Assembly: GCF_004348545.1 (NCBI RefSeq)
Contig: NZ_SMKL01000003.1
Location: 84,686-148,685, forward strand
DNA from: Jiangella ureilytica
Lineage (GTDB): Bacteria; Actinomycetota; Actinomycetes; Jiangellales; Jiangellaceae
Direction of reading: 5' to 3'
Length of the DNA: 64,000 nucleotides
The notes under the pieces are model-generated. The model did not search any database and had not been told where the DNA came from. It saw only the letters and a list, made by a program, of their open reading frames with translations. Numbering within the stretch: the first letter of the stretch is position 1; every line of letters starts with the position of its first letter. Shown in pieces: positions 32,480 through 41,230 of the stretch. The translations under genes and the position numbers were made by a program.

Positions 32480-34336
32480 ATGGTCACACCCGTGAACAGG
32501 CGCCATCTCCTCCGCACCGCGGGCATCGCGGGGGTCGCCACGGCGACGCTGGGCGCGGTCGGCACGCAGGCGCAGGCAGCACCCGCCGTGGACGTCTCCG
32601 GTGCGACGACCCCGCAGGACTTCGGCGCCGTCGGTGACGGCGTCGCCGACGACACCGATGCCGTCCAGCAGGCCATCGACGCCCAGCAGGTCAAGCCGAA
32701 CAAGATCGTCTACTTCCCGCCCGGCACCTACCGCATCACCCGCACGCTCGTGATCCCCGATGTGGAGAAGACGGAGGAGACCAACTTCAACCGGATCGTC
32801 CTCGCCGGCGCCGGGACCATGGGGTCGCGGACATCCATCATCGACGTCGACTTCAACGGCACGGGGATCCGGTGCGCCGCGCCCCTGGCGGCGTTCCGGG
32901 GCTTGGCCTTCGTCACCCCGGCGAGCCAGACGACCTCGGTGGCCATCAACACCACACGCGACGACACGCTGCCCGTTGGCGTTGCGAACACCGACGACAT
33001 GGACGCGACCATCACCGAGTGCACCTTCATCGAGTTCTTCACAGCGGTGAAGCACGTCGGCCGCGGGCTGGTCTTCACCAACAACCTCGTCGCGGTCGGC
33101 GACGTGGGCCTCGACATCTCGTGGCCCACCGCAGGGGTCGCCGGAAGCAATGTCCACGTGCTGCCCTACGGGATGCGCAAGTGGTTGATCGAGGGCAACC
33201 ACTTCCACAGCATGAGTTTCGCGATCACAACGACCGGCGCCGACGCGCACAACTTCCGTGGCGCGATCATCGCGAACAACGTTCTCGACATCGGCCGGCG
33301 GTTGTTCACCGGGGGCATCATCAACTCCACCTTCTCCGGCAACGTCGTCGAGAACGGCGCCACCAACGCCACCGACGCCGCGGTGATCTCGGTGAAGTCC
33401 GGTGGCTCGAACCTCACCTTCACCGGGAACGTCCTGGGCGGTGGCAACCCGGGTGGGGGCGCCCGGCCGCGACACGCCATCGAGTTCCGGCCGGAGGCGG
33501 CCGCGCGCAAGGTCACCATCACCGGCAACAGTTTCAACTGGGTCGACGGGTCGCCGGTCTACTTCGCCGGGGCGGCGTCGGAGGTCACGGTCTCGGCGAA
33601 CTCGTTCGACAACTGGAACCTCGTCGCCGAGGAACGCTGGGCTGCCGTGCGCGTCAACGGCGACGCCACGGACCTGTCGGTGATCGGGAACGCCTTCGGA
33701 GCGAACTCCGTCGCCGGGGGCCCGCCGGTGCGGGTGATCGGGACGCTGAGCGGTTCCACCATCGTCGGGAACCTCTTCGACAACACCGCGGGCGTCGTCT
33801 ACGCCGAGGCGATCGGCGACGAGAACTACATCGAGCGGCGCAGCGTCGGCGCCAACCAGCACGAGCTCACCGCTGCCAGGAACGGCGCCCTCGTGGTCCG
33901 GGCGACCGCTGCACCCGAACCCGGCACCGACGCGTACGGCAGCTTCGTCGCCGCCTCGGAACAGGCGACCGGTGCGGGCCCCGGGGTGAAGGGCGGTGTT
34001 CGCGTCGTCCCGGCCAACGCCTCCGGCGCGGCGGCGGTCGAACTGCTCTGCTCGACGAACGACACCAACGCCGTCGCGTCCATGCGGGTGGACATCAACG
34101 GCCTGATCCCGTCCGTCGACAACGCTCGCGACATCGGCTCTGCTGACCGGAAGGTCCGTACCGTCTACGCGCACAACCTGCAGCTCACCGTCGTCCCGGC
34201 CGCCGACCTGCCGGAGCCGGCCGCCGGAGCGGTCGCGCTGGTGCAGGACGGGTCCACCGGCGCCGGCGTGCTCGCCGTCGGGGACGGCACGACCTGGCGC
34301 CGCCTGCCGCTGGGCGGACCGCTCCGGAACTCCTGA
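32480..34336 (+). CDS. Tat-exported right-handed beta-helix protein (pectate-lyase-like) with phage-tail-like C-terminus
   Basis: 618 residues, with AAGGGA before the ATG. The N-terminus has a twin-arginine signal (NRRHLLRTAGIAGVATATLG) and an AQA cleavage region. Residues 40-100 match the pectate lyase superfamily opening (DFGAVGDGVADDTDAVQQAI). Then come many beta-helix turns with Asn ladders (GLVFTNNLVAVG, STFSGNVVENG, LTFTGNVLGGG). The last 130 residues (DNARDIGSADRKVRTVYAHN, then VGDGTTWRRLPLGG) resemble the ends of phage tail spikes and fibres. No catalytic residues of a known lyase or hydrolase family can be fixed by eye. It is probably an extracellular polysaccharide-binding or cleaving enzyme that generates the substrate for the operon's importer. 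Confidence 0.8.
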   Translation: MVTPVNRRHLLRTAGIAGVATATLGAVGTQAQAAPAVDVSGATTPQDFGAVGDGVADDTDAVQQAIDAQQVKPNKIVYFPPGTYRITRTLVIPDVEKTEETNFNRIVLAGAGTMGSRTSIIDVDFNGTGIRCAAPLAAFRGLAFVTPASQTTSVAINTTRDDTLPVGVANTDDMDATITECTFIEFFTAVKHVGRGLVFTNNLVAVGDVGLDISWPTAGVAGSNVHVLPYGMRKWLIEGNHFHSMSFAITTTGADAHNFRGAIIANNVLDIGRRLFTGGIINSTFSGNVVENGATNATDAAVISVKSGGSNLTFTGNVLGGGNPGGGARPRHAIEFRPEAAARKVTITGNSFNWVDGSPVYFAGAASEVTVSANSFDNWNLVAEERWAAVRVNGDATDLSVIGNAFGANSVAGGPPVRVIGTLSGSTIVGNLFDNTAGVVYAEAIGDENYIERRSVGANQHELTAARNGALVVRATAAPEPGTDAYGSFVAASEQATGAGPGVKGGVRVVPANASGAAAVELLCSTNDTNAVASMRVDINGLIPSVDNARDIGSADRKVRTVYAHNLQLTVVPAADLPEPAAGAVALVQDGSTGAGVLAVGDGTTWRRLPLGGPLRNS

Positions 34337-34355
34337 GACGCGAAGGGATCGACAC

Positions 34356-36188
34356 GTGAGGCTCGCCAGCTTTCTCGCCGAGGGCGTCGAACGGTGGGGA
34401 TTCGTCATCGACGAGCCGGCGACCGGTCAGACGTGGGTGGTCGAACCCGCACGGGCCGAGGCCTTCCTCGTCCGGTACGCGTCGATCCCGTCCTCCGGCC
34501 TGGTCGCCAGTCGTCCCCGGTTCCTCGGGAACGACTGGCCGGCCACGCTCGTGGAGTTCCTCGCACTCGAGGACGACGGCATGGCGGCGTTGTCGCGGCT
34601 GACGGCGTACGTGGAGCGGTTCGTGGCACAGTCGGACGCGACGCTCCTGCCGAACGCCGGGCACGCGGTCGACGGCGTCGAGCTCCTGGCGCCGGTTCCC
34701 CGGCCGCGGCTCTACTGGGGACTGGTCGCGAACGCTCCGTCGTTCGTACGCAACAAGCCGGCCATCCCCGTCGTCAACCTGTTCCCGCTCGGGCACCAAC
34801 GCCCCCAGGGTGCGGCGATCGGCCCGGGAGCGGCGGTCACCTTCCGCAACGGCCACCATCTGCCGCTCATGGCCTACAACGTCGAGCTGGGCGTGGTGAT
34901 CGGCACGGCCGGCCGGTACATCCCGTTGGAGCGGGCCATGGAACATGTCGCCGGCTACACCGTGGTGAACGACGTGTCCGGCACCTATTACTACGACATC
35001 GTTCCCGGCAACGCCGGACGCGGCTACTCGCTGCCGGAGCGCTACAGCGACTGGCTCTACCAGGCGACCGCCTCGTGGGGCGGGAAGAAGGCCGACACGC
35101 TCGCCCCCATGGGCCCGTACCTCGTGACGAAGGACGAGGTCGGCGATCCGTACGACCTGCTGATGTACACGCGGCAGTCCGGACGCACGCGGGACCGGGC
35201 CCACAGCGGAGCGACGCTGCTCGGAATCGAGCGGGTGATCTCGTGGTACTCGTCCTTCGCTTCCCTGTATCCGGGCGACGTCATCCATTTCGCGACGATG
35301 GGGGTCGACGGGCTGCCGGTGTCCCCCGGCGACGCGGCCGACCCGCGGACGCTCCTCCAGGTCGAGATCGAGGACGTCGGCACGCTGGTGAACCCGGTGG
35401 TTCTGGCCGACGGCCCGGACCGCCCCGCCGTGCCCATGGCGTCACACCCGTCCTATGCGGTGCGCCAGGTCGCGGCCTCCGGCGCGTCGGTGCTCGAGTC
35501 GCCGCAGGCCTGGACGGCCGGGGCGGCCCGGCACTTCTACACGTCGTTCGGCAACCATGAGACCGCCGAGCAGTCCGACGGGCTCGCCCGGCTCGAGGTG
35601 CCGCGATTCCTCAACGGTCCCGCGAGCTCGTTGGGCGGTGGCGGTTCCGCGGTAGAGGTCCCGCCGCGCGCCACGGACCTCGTCGTGAGCATCGAGCTCG
35701 CCGTCGTGGTCCGTGCGCTGGCGGCCGAGGTGGAAGACGGCCGGGACCTCGTCCTCGGGTACGGACCCATGGTCTCGGTGTGCGACCGCTCGTTCGCCGA
35801 CGCGGTCGTCGAGCCGGCCCGGACCGGTGAACGCGGCATCCCCGCCATGTACGGGCGGTGGGCCGACGGGTTCAACGTCGTCGGTGACGCGCTCGTCCCG
35901 CTGCCCGAGCACGACTGGCGCGGCCGCGCCATGTCCCTGGAGGTCGGTGACCGGGTGGTGAGCGGATCGACGTCGGACTACCTCGCCGGACCGGGCGACC
36001 TGATCAGGACCATCTCCGCCATGATCACGCTGTTTCCCGGCGACGTCATCACCCTGGGGTCGACCGCGGCCCGGCTCGTCCTCACCCGCGACGAGTACGA
36101 CGCCGGCGTCGTCGTCCGAGGCGGGATCGAGGGCCTCGGCGAGATCCGCGCCGACCTCGTGCCGCACGGATCGGCGGGACTCGCATGA
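34356..36188 (+). CDS. Duplicated fumarylacetoacetate-hydrolase-like protein
   Basis: 610 residues from a GTG with AAGGGA upstream. Two FAH-like halves are visible. The first has YNVELGVVIGTAGRYIPLER and GYTVVNDVSGTYYYDIVPGN; the second has VSIELAVVVRALAAEVEDGR and ISAMITLFPGDVITLGS. In both halves the usual ExE metal pair reads NVE or SIE, so one Glu is missing. The ligand Asp is present only in the first half (VVND). The protein may therefore be a divergent or partly inactive tandem enzyme. FAH-family enzymes cleave or hydrolyse diketo acids, including 2,4-diketo-3-deoxy sugar acids in oxidative sugar pathways, which would suit the neighbouring FAD oxidoreductase. Confidence 0.78.
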   Translation: MRLASFLAEGVERWGFVIDEPATGQTWVVEPARAEAFLVRYASIPSSGLVASRPRFLGNDWPATLVEFLALEDDGMAALSRLTAYVERFVAQSDATLLPNAGHAVDGVELLAPVPRPRLYWGLVANAPSFVRNKPAIPVVNLFPLGHQRPQGAAIGPGAAVTFRNGHHLPLMAYNVELGVVIGTAGRYIPLERAMEHVAGYTVVNDVSGTYYYDIVPGNAGRGYSLPERYSDWLYQATASWGGKKADTLAPMGPYLVTKDEVGDPYDLLMYTRQSGRTRDRAHSGATLLGIERVISWYSSFASLYPGDVIHFATMGVDGLPVSPGDAADPRTLLQVEIEDVGTLVNPVVLADGPDRPAVPMASHPSYAVRQVAASGASVLESPQAWTAGAARHFYTSFGNHETAEQSDGLARLEVPRFLNGPASSLGGGGSAVEVPPRATDLVVSIELAVVVRALAAEVEDGRDLVLGYGPMVSVCDRSFADAVVEPARTGERGIPAMYGRWADGFNVVGDALVPLPEHDWRGRAMSLEVGDRVVSGSTSDYLAGPGDLIRTISAMITLFPGDVITLGSTAARLVLTRDEYDAGVVVRGGIEGLGEIRADLVPHGSAGLA

Positions 36189-37483
36189 CCACGACCGGGC
36201 GGCCCAACATCGTCCTGATCCACTGGCACGACGTCGGCACGCATCTCGGCGCGTACGGGCACAGCGACGTGCCCAGCCCTGCCGTCGACCGGCTGGCCGC
36301 CGAGGGTCTCCGCTTCGACCGGGCGTTCTGCACGACACCGCTCTGCAGCCCGGCCCGGGGGTCGTTGTTCACCGGCCGCTACCCGCACACGAACGGGCTG
36401 ATGGGCCTGGTGAACCAGGGATGGGAGTACCGTCCGGGCGAGCGGACCGCCCCGTCGCTGCTGTCCGAGCTCGGCTACCGGAGCGCGCTCATCGGTCAGC
36501 AGCACGAGAGCCGCGACCCGTCCCGGCTGGGCTTCGACGAGGTGCATCCGTGGCCCGCGGGCGGGGCGCGGTGCGGCCCGGTGTCGGCGACGGCGGTGCA
36601 GTGGCTCGATGCCGCCCCGGCGGAGCCGTTCTTCCTGACGGTCGGCTTCTTCGAGACGCACCGCCCGTATCCGGCCGAGGAGTACCCGCCGGTGGACCCG
36701 GCGTCCGTCATTGTCCCGCCGTACCTGCCGGACAATCACCACACGCGGGAGGACCTGGCCGGCTTCCTCGGCTCTATCCGCGTGGCCGACGCCGCCACCG
36801 GCCGCGTCCTCGACGCCATCGACCGGGCCGGCCTTGCCGACTCCACCCTGGTCCTGTTCACCACCGACCACGGGATCGCGTACCCGCGGGCGAAGGGCAC
36901 GTTGTACGACCCCGGCATCCGGGTGGCGTTCCTCGCCCGGCCACCGCGATCGTGGAACGTCGCGCCGGCGGTTCCGGACGGACTGCTCAGTCATGTGGAC
37001 GTGCTGCCCACCCTGCTCGAGGTGGCCGGTGGCGAGGTCCCGCCGTTCGTCCATGGGCAGAGCTTCGCCGCCCTCCTTCGGGGCGAGCCCGGCCCGCGGC
37101 GCACCGAGATCTTCGCCGAGAAGAACTTCCACGACGAGTACGACCCGATCCGCGGCATCCGCACGGACCGGTACGCGTACATCCGCAACCTCGACCCGGG
37201 CACGCCGCCGCGGCTGTCAGGCGACATCGAACGCAGCCCGGTGCGGGCCGGCCTGGGTGCGGAGCACCTGCGGCCGCGCCCCGCCGAGGAGCTCTACGAC
37301 CTCGGCGACGACCCGTGGGAGCTGCGCAATCTCGCCGACGACCGGTCGTACACCCAGGTGAAGGCCGGCCTCGCGGCGCGGCTCGAGGAGTGGATGACCG
37401 AGACGGACGACCCGGCGCTGGCCGGACCCGTGGCCGGCGCCGGCGCGACCCGCGCGCATCACGAGGACCCGGGGACACGATGA
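36185..37483 (+). CDS. Formylglycine-dependent sulfatase (type I)
   Basis: 432 residues, with its ATG overlapping the preceding stop (ATGA). The maturation motif CSPARGS (Cys54) is the substrate of the formylglycine-generating enzyme. The first metal motif reads NIVLIHWHDVGTHLG, with His-Asp where many sulfatases have Asp-Asp. FTTDHGI provides the second Asp and His ligands. There is no signal peptide, so sulfate ester removal would take place in the cytoplasm after import. The substrate cannot be told from the sequence. No formylglycine-generating enzyme is encoded in this window, so it must be elsewhere. Confidence 0.9.
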   Translation: MTTTGRPNIVLIHWHDVGTHLGAYGHSDVPSPAVDRLAAEGLRFDRAFCTTPLCSPARGSLFTGRYPHTNGLMGLVNQGWEYRPGERTAPSLLSELGYRSALIGQQHESRDPSRLGFDEVHPWPAGGARCGPVSATAVQWLDAAPAEPFFLTVGFFETHRPYPAEEYPPVDPASVIVPPYLPDNHHTREDLAGFLGSIRVADAATGRVLDAIDRAGLADSTLVLFTTDHGIAYPRAKGTLYDPGIRVAFLARPPRSWNVAPAVPDGLLSHVDVLPTLLEVAGGEVPPFVHGQSFAALLRGEPGPRRTEIFAEKNFHDEYDPIRGIRTDRYAYIRNLDPGTPPRLSGDIERSPVRAGLGAEHLRPRPAEELYDLGDDPWELRNLADDRSYTQVKAGLAARLEEWMTETDDPALAGPVAGAGATRAHHEDPGTR

Positions 37484-38751
37484 GCGACCAGCCGGCGACG
37501 CTGAGCCGGCCGAACATCGTCCTGGTGGTGATGGACGATCTCGGCTACGGCGACCTGAGCTGCATGGGCAACACGATCCTGCGCACGCCGCGGATCGACT
37601 CCGTGGCCGCCGACGGCATCACTCTGCGGCACATGTACGCGGCCTCGGCGGTGTGCACCCCGTCGCGTGCGGCGTTGTTGACTGGACGGTATCCGCAGCG
37701 GGTCGGGCTGCCGCGGGTCCTGACCCCGCGTGACGGCACCGGTTTGCCGGCATGGGAGTACACGCTGCCGGAAATGCTGCGCGACGCGGGCTACCGGACG
37801 GCGATGTTCGGCAAGTGGCACCTCGGGTGCCGGCCGGAGCACTATCCGACCCGGCACGGTTTCGACGAGTACGCCGGGCTGCTCTACAGCAACGACATGC
37901 ATCCGGTCGAGCTGTTCGAGGGGGAGAAGATCTCCACTGCCGACGTCGACCAGGCGGCGTTGACCCGTGCCTACACCGATCAGGCCATCGACTTCGTCGA
38001 GCGGCAGGCCGGCCGGCCGTTCTTCGTCTACCTCGCACACACCATGCCGCACATCCCGCTGCACGTGGAGGATGAGTTCCGTGGGCGGTCGGCCGGCGGC
38101 AGGTACGGCGACGTCGTCGAGAGCCTGGACCACCACATCGGCCGCCTTCTCGACCGGCTCGACGACCTCGGCCTGTCCGACGACACGATCGTCATGATCA
38201 CCAGCGACAACGGGCCGTGGTTCGAGGGCAGCACCGGCGGGCTGCGTGGTACCAAGCTGCACACCTACGAGGGCGGGATCCGGGTGCCGTTCGTCGCGCG
38301 GTGGCCGGGGCGGATTCCGGCCGGCGCGGTGTCGGACGAGCCGGTGTGCCTGTTCGACCTGCTCCCGACCCTCGCCGGCATGGCCGGCGCAGCGGTGCCG
38401 CAGGACCGGCCGATCGACGGCGTCGACGTGTCCGCCGTCCTCGCCGGCGGATCGCAGCCGCAGCCGCGTCCGTTGTTCTTCTTCCATTGGTGGACGCTCA
38501 ACGCGGTTCGATACGGTCGGTGGAAGCTCCACCTCGACCGGTTCCCCCGCGACCCGAACCGGGCCCAGGGCAAGGAGCTGCCGCAGCTGTTCGACCTCGA
38601 GCTCGACCCCGCGGAGACCTACGACCTGCGCCACGGCCGTCTCGACGTCCTCGAGCACCTCACCGGCCTGGCCGCGCATGTCGAGAAGGAGATCGACGCT
38701 CAGCGTCTCAACGCCGAAGCCCGTGCGGCGGGCCGGGCGAGCGTGCGGTAG
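37480..38751 (+). CDS. Formylglycine-dependent sulfatase (type I), second paralogue
   Basis: 423 residues, starting at an ATG overlapping the previous stop (ATGA). It has the canonical DD metal motif (VVMDDLGYGDLSCMG), the maturation motif CTPSRAALLTGRYP with Cys59, FGKWHLG (catalytic Lys and His) and ITSDNGPW (metal Asp and Asn). It is more typical of arylsulfatase-like enzymes than its neighbour, so the two may remove sulfate from different positions. There is no signal peptide. It is the last gene of the LacI-led operon. Confidence 0.93.
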   Translation: MSDQPATLSRPNIVLVVMDDLGYGDLSCMGNTILRTPRIDSVAADGITLRHMYAASAVCTPSRAALLTGRYPQRVGLPRVLTPRDGTGLPAWEYTLPEMLRDAGYRTAMFGKWHLGCRPEHYPTRHGFDEYAGLLYSNDMHPVELFEGEKISTADVDQAALTRAYTDQAIDFVERQAGRPFFVYLAHTMPHIPLHVEDEFRGRSAGGRYGDVVESLDHHIGRLLDRLDDLGLSDDTIVMITSDNGPWFEGSTGGLRGTKLHTYEGGIRVPFVARWPGRIPAGAVSDEPVCLFDLLPTLAGMAGAAVPQDRPIDGVDVSAVLAGGSQPQPRPLFFFHWWTLNAVRYGRWKLHLDRFPRDPNRAQGKELPQLFDLELDPAETYDLRHGRLDVLEHLTGLAAHVEKEIDAQRLNAEARAAGRASVR

Positions 38752-38769
38752 TCCGCTCACCCGGCCCGC

Positions 38770-38997
38770 TCAGCGACCCTCGTGCTCCCGTTCCCGGCGG
38801 GCCTTCGCCGCGCCACGACGCCGCTCGACACGGCCCAGCCATTCGTAGACCGCGTCATAACCCGCGATGCCGACCCCGACCAGGCCGAGGATCCCCGCGA
38901 TCACCGCGATGGGAACCAGTTCCAGCGCCACGCACAGCGCGGACACGACCAGGAGCCCCACACCGATACCGAGACTCCACCTTCCGAGGCCACTCAC
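38770..38997 (-). CDS. Small membrane protein (75 aa)
   Basis: Two hydrophobic segments (LGIGVGLLVVSALCVAL and IAVIAGILGLVGVGIAGYDAV) are followed by a basic, Arg/Glu-rich cytoplasmic tail (ERRRGAAKARREREHEGR). The GTG at 38997 is chosen because the sequence upstream loses coding character; GGTGGGGA precedes it. The gene converges with the sulfatase operon, ending 18 bp from it. No family is recognized. Confidence 0.6.
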   Translation of the reverse strand: MSGLGRWSLGIGVGLLVVSALCVALELVPIAVIAGILGLVGVGIAGYDAVYEWLGRVERRRGAAKARREREHEGR

Positions 38998-39376
38998 GTC
39001 CCCACCGACTCTCCGGATCGCGCCACGAGGTCCATTGTCACGGACATCGTCACTGATCGGGGCTGAAGCGCACGGCATCGGCTCGCACGGTCCCGCCGCC
39101 GACGGCGAGGGTGACCGGCCTGCCCTGTTGACAGGCGACTCGACGATCAGTGGCATCGATCGGAGGAGCATTCCGACGACGGCCGGGACCGAGCGGGCGA
39201 CATCGCAGGCGGGCGATCCGGGAGGCCGATGAGGTCGCGGAGCGCCGCCGGTGGGCGGCTCATGCGTGGCGTGCTCACATATGGCCCTCGGGCCGACCCA
39301 TGACGTGCATGGGGACGGACCACGCAGGCAGGACGCACCGGCCCCGCATCCGGTGTCTTACCGCCACGAAGGTCCC
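38998..39376. other. Gene-free stretch
   Basis: About 380 bp with no supported gene on either strand. Codon composition and start sites of the short frames here are unconvincing. No RNA gene or long repeat was seen. Its right end carries the promoter and operator of the ArsR-SRPBCC gene, listed separately. Confidence 0.5.
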
Positions 39377-39406
39377 TTGACATGCAGCTGAGCGGCTGCC
39401 TATTCT
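39377..39406 (+). promoter_or_regulatory. Promoter of the ArsR-SRPBCC gene
   Basis: A consensus -35 TTGACA (39377-39382), an 18-bp spacer and a TATTCT -10 (39401-39406) place the transcription start near 39413, leaving a leader of about 56 bases. This is one of the clearest promoter matches in the window. Confidence 0.65.
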
Positions 39407-39438
39407 TCCATGACCGCAAAGGCAGCCGATTGGTTGCC
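39393..39438. promoter_or_regulatory. Inverted-repeat operator candidate over the ArsR-SRPBCC promoter
   Basis: Perfect 9-bp arms CGGCTGCCT (39393-39401) and AGGCAGCCG (39420-39428) straddle the -10 element and predicted start site with an 18-bp spacer. A third related half-site, GGTTGCC (39432-39438), pairs with GGCAGCC (39421-39427) with one mismatch. The position fits autorepression by an ArsR-type dimer. Confidence 0.55.
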
Positions 39439-39468
39439 TATCCGGCGACGAGCCGATGAGGAACCGCG

Positions 39469-40260
39469 ATGGACGACGACGTGTTCAGGGCACTGGCCGA
39501 CCCCAGCCGGCGGGCACTGCTGGACACCCTGAACCGCGACAACGGCCAGACCCTGCGTCAGCTGTGCGCGGGCTTGGACATGGCCCGTCAGTCGGTCAGC
39601 AAGCACCTCGCCGTCCTCGAACAGGCCGGCCTCGTGACCACCGAGAGACGCGGCCGCGAGAAGCACCACTTCCTCAACGCCGAGCCGATCAACGCGATCG
39701 CCGACCGCTGGATCAGCCGCTACCACCGCGGGCGCGTGCAAGCGCTCGCCGACCTCAAGACGGCATTGGAGGCCGCTCCCGTGAGCGACACCGAGTTCAC
39801 CTACACCACCTACATCCGCACGACCCCCGAGACACTGTGGCGGGCGCTGACCGACCCGGCGTTCACCAGCCGCTACTGGGGCGCCACCTTCGACACCGAC
39901 TGGACGACGGGCGCGCCGATGGTCTGGCACGAGGGCGGCGCGACGATCGCCGACGACGAGCAGCGGGTGCTCGAGGCGGAGCCCCACCGGCGGCTCTCCT
40001 ACACCTGGCACACGTTCACGCCGGAGTTCGCCGCCGCGCACGACTTCGACCCGGCAGAGGTCGCGGAGTGGGCGAAGGAGCAGCGGTCCAAGGTCACCTT
40101 CACCATCGAGCCGGTGGGCGACATGGTCAAGCTGACGGTGGTCCACGACGGCTTCCCCTCCGGCAGTCAGGTGCTGAAGGGGATCACGGAGGGCTGGCCC
40201 GCGCTCATCGCCAGCCTGAAGACGCTGCTCGAGACCGGCGAGCCGCTTCCGGACGCCTGA
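39469..40260 (+). CDS. ArsR-type helix-turn-helix regulator fused to an SRPBCC (AHSA1-like) domain
   Basis: 263 residues. Residues 1-90 are a winged helix of the ArsR type (FRALADPSRRALLDTLNRDN, then LDMARQSVSKHLAVLEQAGL). From about residue 105 an AHSA1/SRPBCC ligand-binding domain follows (TYIRTTPETLWRALTDPAFT, then HEGGATIADDEQRVLEAEPH). In many actinobacteria these are two adjacent genes, repressor and effector; here they form one protein. There are no metal-binding Cys residues as in the metal-sensing ArsR proteins, so a hydrophobic ligand in the SRPBCC cavity is more likely. Autoregulation is suggested by the inverted repeat over its promoter. Confidence 0.88.
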   Translation: MDDDVFRALADPSRRALLDTLNRDNGQTLRQLCAGLDMARQSVSKHLAVLEQAGLVTTERRGREKHHFLNAEPINAIADRWISRYHRGRVQALADLKTALEAAPVSDTEFTYTTYIRTTPETLWRALTDPAFTSRYWGATFDTDWTTGAPMVWHEGGATIADDEQRVLEAEPHRRLSYTWHTFTPEFAAAHDFDPAEVAEWAKEQRSKVTFTIEPVGDMVKLTVVHDGFPSGSQVLKGITEGWPALIASLKTLLETGEPLPDA

Positions 40261-40307
40261 GCGGGCCGCCTTGTGTTCCGGCGCCGCGGCAAGCACGATG
40301 TGCCCCG

Positions 40308-40850
40308 ATGACCGAAGTGATGACCGAACCGAAGCACGTCACCATCGTGCAGCTCAACGAGGCCGCACTGACGGCGCTCGCCGACGGCGACATCGTCGCC
40401 GCCAACCAGGAGTCGCCCGTCGAGCTGACGCCCTACTGCGCGGGCTCGCACTGGAGCAGCGTGTGGCGCCGGCGCAGCGAGCAGGTCGCGACCGACCCCG
40501 CCAGCGCCGCCTGGATCACCGGCATCGTGTGGGACGACGACCGCCGGCTCGTCGTCGGGCGCGCCGGCTTCCACGGCCCGCCCGACGGCGACGGGCGGGT
40601 CGAGGTGGGCTACGCCATCGACCCCGCTCACCGCCGCCGCGGGTACGCGCGCGCCGCCCTGGAGCTGATGCTCGACCGCGCCGCCCGCGACCCGCGGGTG
40701 CGGGTCGTCCGGGCCACCGTCAGCCCCACCAACCTGGCCTCGCGCAACCTCGTCCGGCAGTACGGGTTCGTCGAGGTCGGCGAGCAGTGGGACGACGAGG
40801 ACGGTGTCGAGACGATCTACGAGCTCACGCCTGGCGGGGCGCGTACATGA
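40308..40850 (+). CDS. GNAT-family N-acetyltransferase (RimJ-like)
   Basis: 180 residues from the ATG at 40308; a second in-frame ATG lies four codons in. The GNAT core is clear: [20 protein letters not shown] (acetyl-CoA loop R/Q-x-x-G-x-A), then [20 protein letters not shown] and [14 protein letters not shown]. This order is typical of RimJ/RimL-like enzymes that acetylate proteins, amino acids or small amines. The substrate is unknown. It starts 47 bp after the ArsR-SRPBCC gene and overlaps the convergent ynfA-like gene by 26 bp. Confidence 0.85.
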   Translation: MTEVMTEPKHVTIVQLNEAALTALADGDIVAANQESPVELTPYCAGSHWSSVWRRRSEQVATDPASAAWITGIVWDDDRRLVVGRAGFHGPPDGDGRVEVGYAIDPAHRRRGYARAALELMLDRAARDPRVRVVRATVSPTNLASRNLVRQYGFVEVGEQWDDEDGVETIYELTPGGART

Positions 40851-41160
40851 TGATCGCGACGCCGATCAGGCAGACCAGCGCGCCGACGACGTCGTAGCGG
40901 TCCGGCCGGAACCCGTCGGCGATCATCGCCCAGGCCAGCGATCCGGCCACGAACACGCCGCCGTAGGCCGCGAGGATGCGGCCGAAGTGGGGGTCCGGCT
41001 GCAGCGTCGCCACGAACCCGTACAGCCCGAGCGCGACCACGCCCGCGCCGGCCCACAGCAGGCCGCGATGCTCGCGTACGCCCTGCCAGACCAGCCAGGC
41101 GCCGCCGATCTCCGCGACGGCGGCGAGCACGAACAGGGCGATCGAGCGGACGACGGTCAT
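40825..41160 (-). CDS. YnfA/UPF0060-family small membrane protein
   Basis: 111 residues, the usual size, from the ATG at 41160. Four hydrophobic helices and the family signatures [33 protein letters not shown] and [17 protein letters not shown] are present. YnfA proteins are related to small multidrug resistance transporters. Their transport role is not firmly established in actinobacteria. Confidence 0.93.
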   Translation of the reverse strand: MTVVRSIALFVLAAVAEIGGAWLVWQGVREHRGLLWAGAGVVALGLYGFVATLQPDPHFGRILAAYGGVFVAGSLAWAMIADGFRPDRYDVVGALVCLIGVAIIMYAPRQA

Positions 41161-41230
41161 GGCCGCCACCCTAGGACCCGCGCCGGCCGCTCGCGGCGGT
41201 GTTGTCGGTGGTGACCCGTACGCTGCCGCC

